From positions 1 to 9,519 of the forward strand of contig JAJFMS010000058.1 in assembly GCA_020696885.1 (NCBI GenBank): DNA of 9,519 nucleotides, written 5' to 3'. The translations under genes and the position numbers were made by a program. The notes under the pieces are model-generated. The model ran no database searches. It saw only the letters and a program-made list of their open reading frames with translations, and had not been told where the DNA came from. The first letter of the stretch is position 1; every line of letters begins with the position of its first letter. The DNA is from Armatimonadota bacterium (GTDB taxonomy: Bacteria > Armatimonadota > SYMT01). Positions 6,279 through 9,519 of the stretch are shown here, piece by piece.

Positions 6279-7070
6279 ATGAAGAGCCCGTTCCCCGGTA
6301 TGGACCCCTATCTGGAAGCGCCCGATTTGTGGCGTGGCCTCCACCTCCGGCTGATCAACCACATCGCCGAGTACCTCCAGCCGCAATTGCTCCCACGTTA
6401 CGTCGCAATGGTCGAGGAGCGGATCATGCTTGGGGCAATCGACGGGGAACGAGTGCCGGACCTTGGGATCGTGCAATCCACTGTCCCATCCCGCTCGGGC
6501 GGCACCGCAGTTCTGGTCCCAACCGATTGCGTCCAGCCGGAAGTGGTGGAAGTACCGGAACTGCGACAGCCGCATCGGTTCGTGGAAGTTCGTCGAGCTC
6601 GCGATGGAGAATTGGTGACGGTCATCGAGGTGCTCAGCCCGGGGAATAAGTCAGGAGCCGGTCTGGCACAGTACGAAGCAAAGCAGCAGCAATATCTACT
6701 GAGCGATATCAACCTCGTGGAGATCGACTTGCTCCATCGTGGCCGCCATGCGATCGCGGTACCCGCAGATCGAATCACCCCGTCGGACTATCGCGTATCA
6801 GTGCTTCCCGCCGGAAGCACCCGTTTCGAGCTCTATCGGATTTCGCTGCGGGAGCCGCTCCCCCGGTTTCGTGTGCCGCTGCAGTCGGACGATCCGGAAG
6901 TGGCGCTCGATCTGCAGGCGGTCCTTGACCGTTGCTACGAAGCCGGGGCTTATTCGTATGTGATCCGGTATGACCAACCACCGGGTGTTCCCCTATCTGC
7001 CGAAGACGCGGCCTGGGCCCGCGAGCGCGTCGAGGCCTGGCAGCGGGAACGAGCTACCAGCGATCGATAG
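6279..7070 (+). CDS. DUF4058 family protein of unknown function
   Basis: The 263-residue protein opens with KSPFPGMDPYLE followed by LWxGLHxRLI, the hallmark N-terminus of DUF4058. AGGAG at 6265-6269 lies nine bases before the ATG, which fixes the start. The middle shows a motif order like that of Uma2-type (DUF820) PD-(D/E)XK proteins. RVPDLGI around Asp61 is followed by VTVIEVLSPGNK with Glu117 and Lys124, then a K/Y-rich helix (YEAKQQQYL) and NLVEIDLL with Glu148 and Asp150. On that basis a nuclease-like fold is possible, but activity is not established and I do not assign it. No membrane segment or signal peptide is seen. DUF4058 genes occur in many environmental bacteria. The 3' end overlaps the convergent peptidase gene by 17 bp. 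Confidence 0.9.
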   Translation: MKSPFPGMDPYLEAPDLWRGLHLRLINHIAEYLQPQLLPRYVAMVEERIMLGAIDGERVPDLGIVQSTVPSRSGGTAVLVPTDCVQPEVVEVPELRQPHRFVEVRRARDGELVTVIEVLSPGNKSGAGLAQYEAKQQQYLLSDINLVEIDLLHRGRHAIAVPADRITPSDYRVSVLPAGSTRFELYRISLREPLPRFRVPLQSDDPEVALDLQAVLDRCYEAGAYSYVIRYDQPPGVPLSAEDAAWARERVEAWQRERATSDR

Positions 7071-8523
7071 GAAACAACGGCCGGCGGATGTTTTCGTAGG
7101 GGAAGCGGCGCACGTCTCCGGAGCAGCTCCCCGGCGTCTCCACCTCGATCATCCGCCCGGCGATCGGGGCATAGGCGGCGCGGTGCGCGATGGCGCCCTT
7201 GCACACGATGATCCGCTGCTCGGCGGGTTCGATGCCGCAGGAGCGAAGCTGCTGCAGGTTCCACATCGGCAGCTTCCGCTCCGTGATCACCAGCGTCAGG
7301 CCGTCCACGTCCACCACCGCCGTGCGGCCCTGGTCGTCCACCAGACCGTCCCGCATCGGGCCGATGTTCCGGAAGATACCGTCCGTCAGCGCCCGGACCG
7401 TGCCGGTCACGGTCACCGGATCGCCATGCATCCGGTCCACCTTTCCGCCCACCGGCACGGTTACCCGCTCCCGGACTCCGGCCTGGAGGCAGGCGCGCAC
7501 CGCTTCCGGGTCCGCGATCAGGATCACCGCGTCCTTTGCCCGGTGATGGAGCAACGCCTGGAGCAGCACCGTGCCGTCTCCCGGCGAGCCGCCGCCCACG
7601 TTGTCCGCCACGTCCGCCAGCACTACCGGGCCGTGGCCGGAGTGGCAGGCCAGCGCCAGGCGGACCGCCTCGTCCGCATCAGGCAGCGTCTCCGTAAACC
7701 GCTCGCGACGGACCCACGCCTGTTCCGCCAGCTCCTCCGCCAGATCAGCGGCCAACTGCTCGTCGCCGTCGGTAATGGTCAGGATGCCCATTCCCATCCG
7801 CGGGACGTCTGCATAGGCGAACCCACCGGCTACGGAGACCCGCAGCACCCCCGGCTCCTCCTCCGCGTCGCGGGCGAGGGCCATCATCTCGGCCATCGGG
7901 CCCTCCGCCGTCCGCTGGCGCACGATGTGCGGCATCAGCGGCGGCTTCGCCAGCGCCATCACGGGGCGGACCTCGCCGTTGATCATCCGGACGATCAACC
8001 CGGCCGCTTCCCGGCCGCGGTCGTTGAGGTCCACATGGGGGTAGGTGTCGTACCCAATCAGGGCATCGCACGACGACACCATCAGCGGCGAGAGGTTGGA
8101 ATGGAAGTCGAAGGTCGCCACCAACGGCACGCCCGGCGGCAGGCAGGAGCGCACCTCGGCCAGAATCGTGCCGTCCGGATCGTCGTCGGACTGGGTCACC
8201 ATGGCGCCGTGGAGTTGGAGCAGCACGCCGTCCACCGGCATCGCCGCCTCCATCTCCTGCTTCAAGCGGTCTAGAATCGTCCGGAAGCAGTCATCGGTGA
8301 GCGGACCAGCCGGCCACGCCCACGCATAATAGGTGGGGACCACTTCGAACCCCAGCTCGTCCGCCGCCCGCAGGAAGCCGCCGATCTCCGTATCGGTGCC
8401 TCGCAGCGGGGGGAGCATCTCGGCGCCGCGATAGAGCCGGGTGCGCTCGTAGTCGGCCAGTTCCGTAAACGGGCGGCAGAAGGTATTCGACTCGTGAAAG
8501 AAGCCGCCGATCGCGATACGCAT
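7054..8523 (-). CDS. M81 family metallopeptidase (MlrC / microcystinase C-like)
   Basis: This 489-residue protein has the two-part M81 architecture: an N-terminal M81 (DUF1485) domain from 1 to about 293 and an MlrC C-terminal domain from about 298 to 480. Family motifs are GGFFHESNTF (6-15), LQLHGAM (102-108), TFDFHSNLS (137-145), GYDTYPHVD (157-165) and ADVADNVGGGSPGD (303-316). Predicted zinc ligands are Asp139 and His141 (DFH) and His163 (YPH); the 22-residue spacing from His141 to His163 fits my recollection of the MlrC metal site. No signal peptide is present, so it is cytosolic. MlrC is known for the last step of microcystin breakdown, cleaving linear peptide products. Here no mlrA, mlrB or mlrD neighbour exists, so the natural substrate is probably another small peptide or amide. 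The ATG complementary to 8521-8523 is preceded by GGAG at 8530-8533, six bases away. The gene is divergent from the NUDIX gene. Confidence 0.92.
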   Translation of the reverse strand: MRIAIGGFFHESNTFCRPFTELADYERTRLYRGAEMLPPLRGTDTEIGGFLRAADELGFEVVPTYYAWAWPAGPLTDDCFRTILDRLKQEMEAAMPVDGVLLQLHGAMVTQSDDDPDGTILAEVRSCLPPGVPLVATFDFHSNLSPLMVSSCDALIGYDTYPHVDLNDRGREAAGLIVRMINGEVRPVMALAKPPLMPHIVRQRTAEGPMAEMMALARDAEEEPGVLRVSVAGGFAYADVPRMGMGILTITDGDEQLAADLAEELAEQAWVRRERFTETLPDADEAVRLALACHSGHGPVVLADVADNVGGGSPGDGTVLLQALLHHRAKDAVILIADPEAVRACLQAGVRERVTVPVGGKVDRMHGDPVTVTGTVRALTDGIFRNIGPMRDGLVDDQGRTAVVDVDGLTLVITERKLPMWNLQQLRSCGIEPAEQRIIVCKGAIAHRAAYAPIAGRMIEVETPGSCSGDVRRFPYENIRRPLFPIDRW

Positions 8524-8602
8524 TCCATACTCCGTCCGGGAGCGCGGCTCCGTGCCTGTCGCTCCCTGCTATGCCAGGACACCGCTCGCTCTAAATTTCG
8601 CC
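8524..8602. promoter_or_regulatory. Divergent promoter region between peptidase and NUDIX genes
   Basis: These 79 bp must contain the start signals for both outward-facing genes unless the peptidase promoter overlaps the NUDIX coding region. On the plus side, an AT-rich CTAAATTT at 8591-8598 is the only contrast with the GC-rich surroundings and lies a few bases before the NUDIX ATG. It could be a -10 element of a leaderless transcript. No clear -35 element is seen. Confidence 0.35.
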
Positions 8603-9103
8603 ATGCCGATCTCTGACTACCTCCGTTCACTGCGCCGCCTGGTGGGCGACCGCCTGTTGCTGCTGCCGGGTGTGGCCGCCGTCATCCGGGACGAGACCGG
8701 GGCGATACTGCTGATGCACCGCGCCGACGACGGGTGCTGGGGGCTCCCGGCGGGCGGCATGGAGCCGGGCGAGACTCCGGCGGAGACGATCGTGCGGGAG
8801 GTGTTCGAGGAGACCGGTCTGAACGTGGTCCCGGAGCGCGTGCTCGGCGTGTTCGGCGGCCGGCAGTTCCGCCACACCTACCCCAACGGCGACGAGGTGG
8901 AGTACACCACCGTGGTGTTCGGCTGCCGGATCGTGGGCGGGAGCCTGGCGCCGCAGGACGGCGAGGCGCTGGACCTGCGCTACTTCCCGCCGGACGCGAT
9001 GCCACCGCTGGTGGCCCCCTACCCGGAGGCGCTGTTCCGGGAGGCCGACCGGCCCGAGGCCCGGTTTGACGACGGAGGATCCCCCGGATGGACGCCGACC
9101 TGA
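8603..9103 (+). CDS. NUDIX hydrolase
   Basis: This 166-residue protein carries a complete NUDIX box, with Gly51, Glu57, Arg65, Glu66, Glu69, Glu70 and Gly72 in the canonical GX5EX7REUXEEXGU arrangement. The metal-binding glutamates are all intact. An N-terminal helix (ISDYLRSLRRLVG) precedes LLLLPGVAAVIRD, and later FRHTYPNGDEVEY is typical of a subgroup of NUDIX proteins that hydrolyse nucleoside diphosphate derivatives; the actual substrate is not predictable. I use the ATG at 8603 because the protein there begins with the subgroup's normal MPISxYLRxLR end. The GTG at 8552 adds 17 residues of no family resemblance. No Shine-Dalgarno precedes the ATG, so translation may be leaderless. The 3' end overlaps the next gene by 16 bp, which suggests translational coupling. 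Confidence 0.92.
   Translation: MPISDYLRSLRRLVGDRLLLLPGVAAVIRDETGAILLMHRADDGCWGLPAGGMEPGETPAETIVREVFEETGLNVVPERVLGVFGGRQFRHTYPNGDEVEYTTVVFGCRIVGGSLAPQDGEALDLRYFPPDAMPPLVAPYPEALFREADRPEARFDDGGSPGWTPT
9074..9078 (+). promoter_or_regulatory. Shine-Dalgarno site inside the NUDIX 3' end
   Basis: GGAGG lies nine bases before the ATG at 9088 and within the NUDIX coding frame. It identifies the start of the overlapping downstream gene. Confidence 0.7.
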
Positions 9104-9519
9104 AGCGAGAGCTGACCGCCTACCTCAAGGACCGCTCCCCCGAAGGGTTTTTGCGCCTGCGCGGGCTGGTCACCGGGTCCCGGACTTACGCTCCCTACTC
9201 GGACGAGCTGGGTCAGTTCCAGACGCTCTACCGGCGCGGCCAGTATCGCAAGGCCGCCAGCTTCCTGCGAGGGCACCTGGGCAACTGGCTGTTAAGCCCA
9301 CGAGCGCACCAGATGCTCGCGGCCACGCACGAGAAGCTGGGGGAGACCGAGGCGGCGGAGATGGAGAAAGCGCTGGCCTGGCTGATGTTGGAGGGTCTCC
9401 TCTCCACTGGAGACGGAACCGAGGCCGCTCCCTATCAGGTCACCCGCCTGGAAGACGAGTACGATCTCCTCGAATATCTGGAGAAGGAGACCACCGACCA
9501 GGCCCTGGTGGAGGCGAAC
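9088..9519 (+). CDS. DUF4919-like / TPR-like protein (3' partial)
   Basis: The first 144 codons are visible and the frame is open to the window edge. The start is an ATG with a strong GGAGG, overlapping the NUDIX stop by 16 bp in another frame. An N-terminal part (DLKRELTAYL... FLRLRGLVTG...YAPYSD) is followed by two helix-turn-helix units, about residues 44-65 (LYRRGQYRKAASFL) and 68-97 (AHQMLAATHEKLGETEAA), that look like TPR-type repeats. Next come GLLSTGDGTE (108-117) and PYQVTRLEDEYDLL. The GDGT...DEYxLL pattern resembles DUF4919, a family of unknown function known chiefly from Bacteroidota; I hold this with moderate confidence. There is no signal peptide. The overlap implies co-expression with the NUDIX hydrolase. 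The role is unknown. Confidence 0.8.
   Translation, partial: MDADLKRELTAYLKDRSPEGFLRLRGLVTGSRTYAPYSDELGQFQTLYRRGQYRKAASFLRGHLGNWLLSPRAHQMLAATHEKLGETEAAEMEKALAWLMLEGLLSTGDGTEAAPYQVTRLEDEYDLLEYLEKETTDQALVEAN

Noticed and set aside
6970..8274. 434-codon open frame on the plus strand
   Set aside because: It is antisense to the M81 peptidase, which has all its family motifs. The translation is dominated by Arg, His and Gln, typical of a shadow frame.
8552..8602. GTG-initiated N-terminal extension of the NUDIX protein
   Set aside because: The 17 added residues do not resemble the family, while the protein from the ATG at 8603 begins as NUDIX relatives do.

Overview
This is a GC-rich bacterial chromosomal window, roughly two-thirds G+C by eye, with third codon positions dominated by G and C. 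No rRNA, tRNA, CRISPR array, transposase, integrase or phage gene is visible. The gene set is a secreted esterase/SMP-30 fusion, an M81 (MlrC-like) peptidase, a DUF4058 protein, a NUDIX/DUF4919-like pair and an ASH-domain surface protein. That mix suits a free-living environmental bacterium of the Armatimonadota, Planctomycetota or Chloroflexota sort. This placement is an inference from family distribution and there is no phylogenetic marker here to fix it.

Layout from left to right: (1) bases 2-1531, the 3' part of a large extracellular protein with propeller-like repeats, an Ig-like segment and a C-terminal ASH-type domain. (2) 1711-3480, a secreted alpha/beta-hydrolase esterase fused to an SMP-30/gluconolactonase-type beta-propeller. 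(3) 3481-3834, a hairpin-rich gap. (4) 3835-5103, a cytosolic REC-HisKA-HATPase hybrid histidine kinase. (5) 5104-5487, a gap holding a structured element with direct repeats around a long imperfect palindrome. (6) 5488-6174, a rhomboid intramembrane serine protease that very probably starts at TTG. (7) 6279-7070, a DUF4058 protein. (8) 7054-8523 on the minus strand, an M81 metallopeptidase whose end overlaps the DUF4058 end by 17 bp. (9) 8603-9103, a NUDIX hydrolase divergent from the peptidase, whose end overlaps the start of (10), a DUF4919-like protein cut by the window edge at 9519.

The genes do not form one pathway. The only tightly coupled pair is NUDIX and the DUF4919-like gene, with overlapping reading frames. 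Most others are single-gene units separated by hairpins that look like transcription ends but lack a classical T-tract. I see no clear new multi-gene system. The items most worth a second look are the structured element at 5150-5325, the restriction-nuclease-like motif order in the DUF4058 protein, the TTG start of the rhomboid gene and the esterase/SMP-30 fusion.
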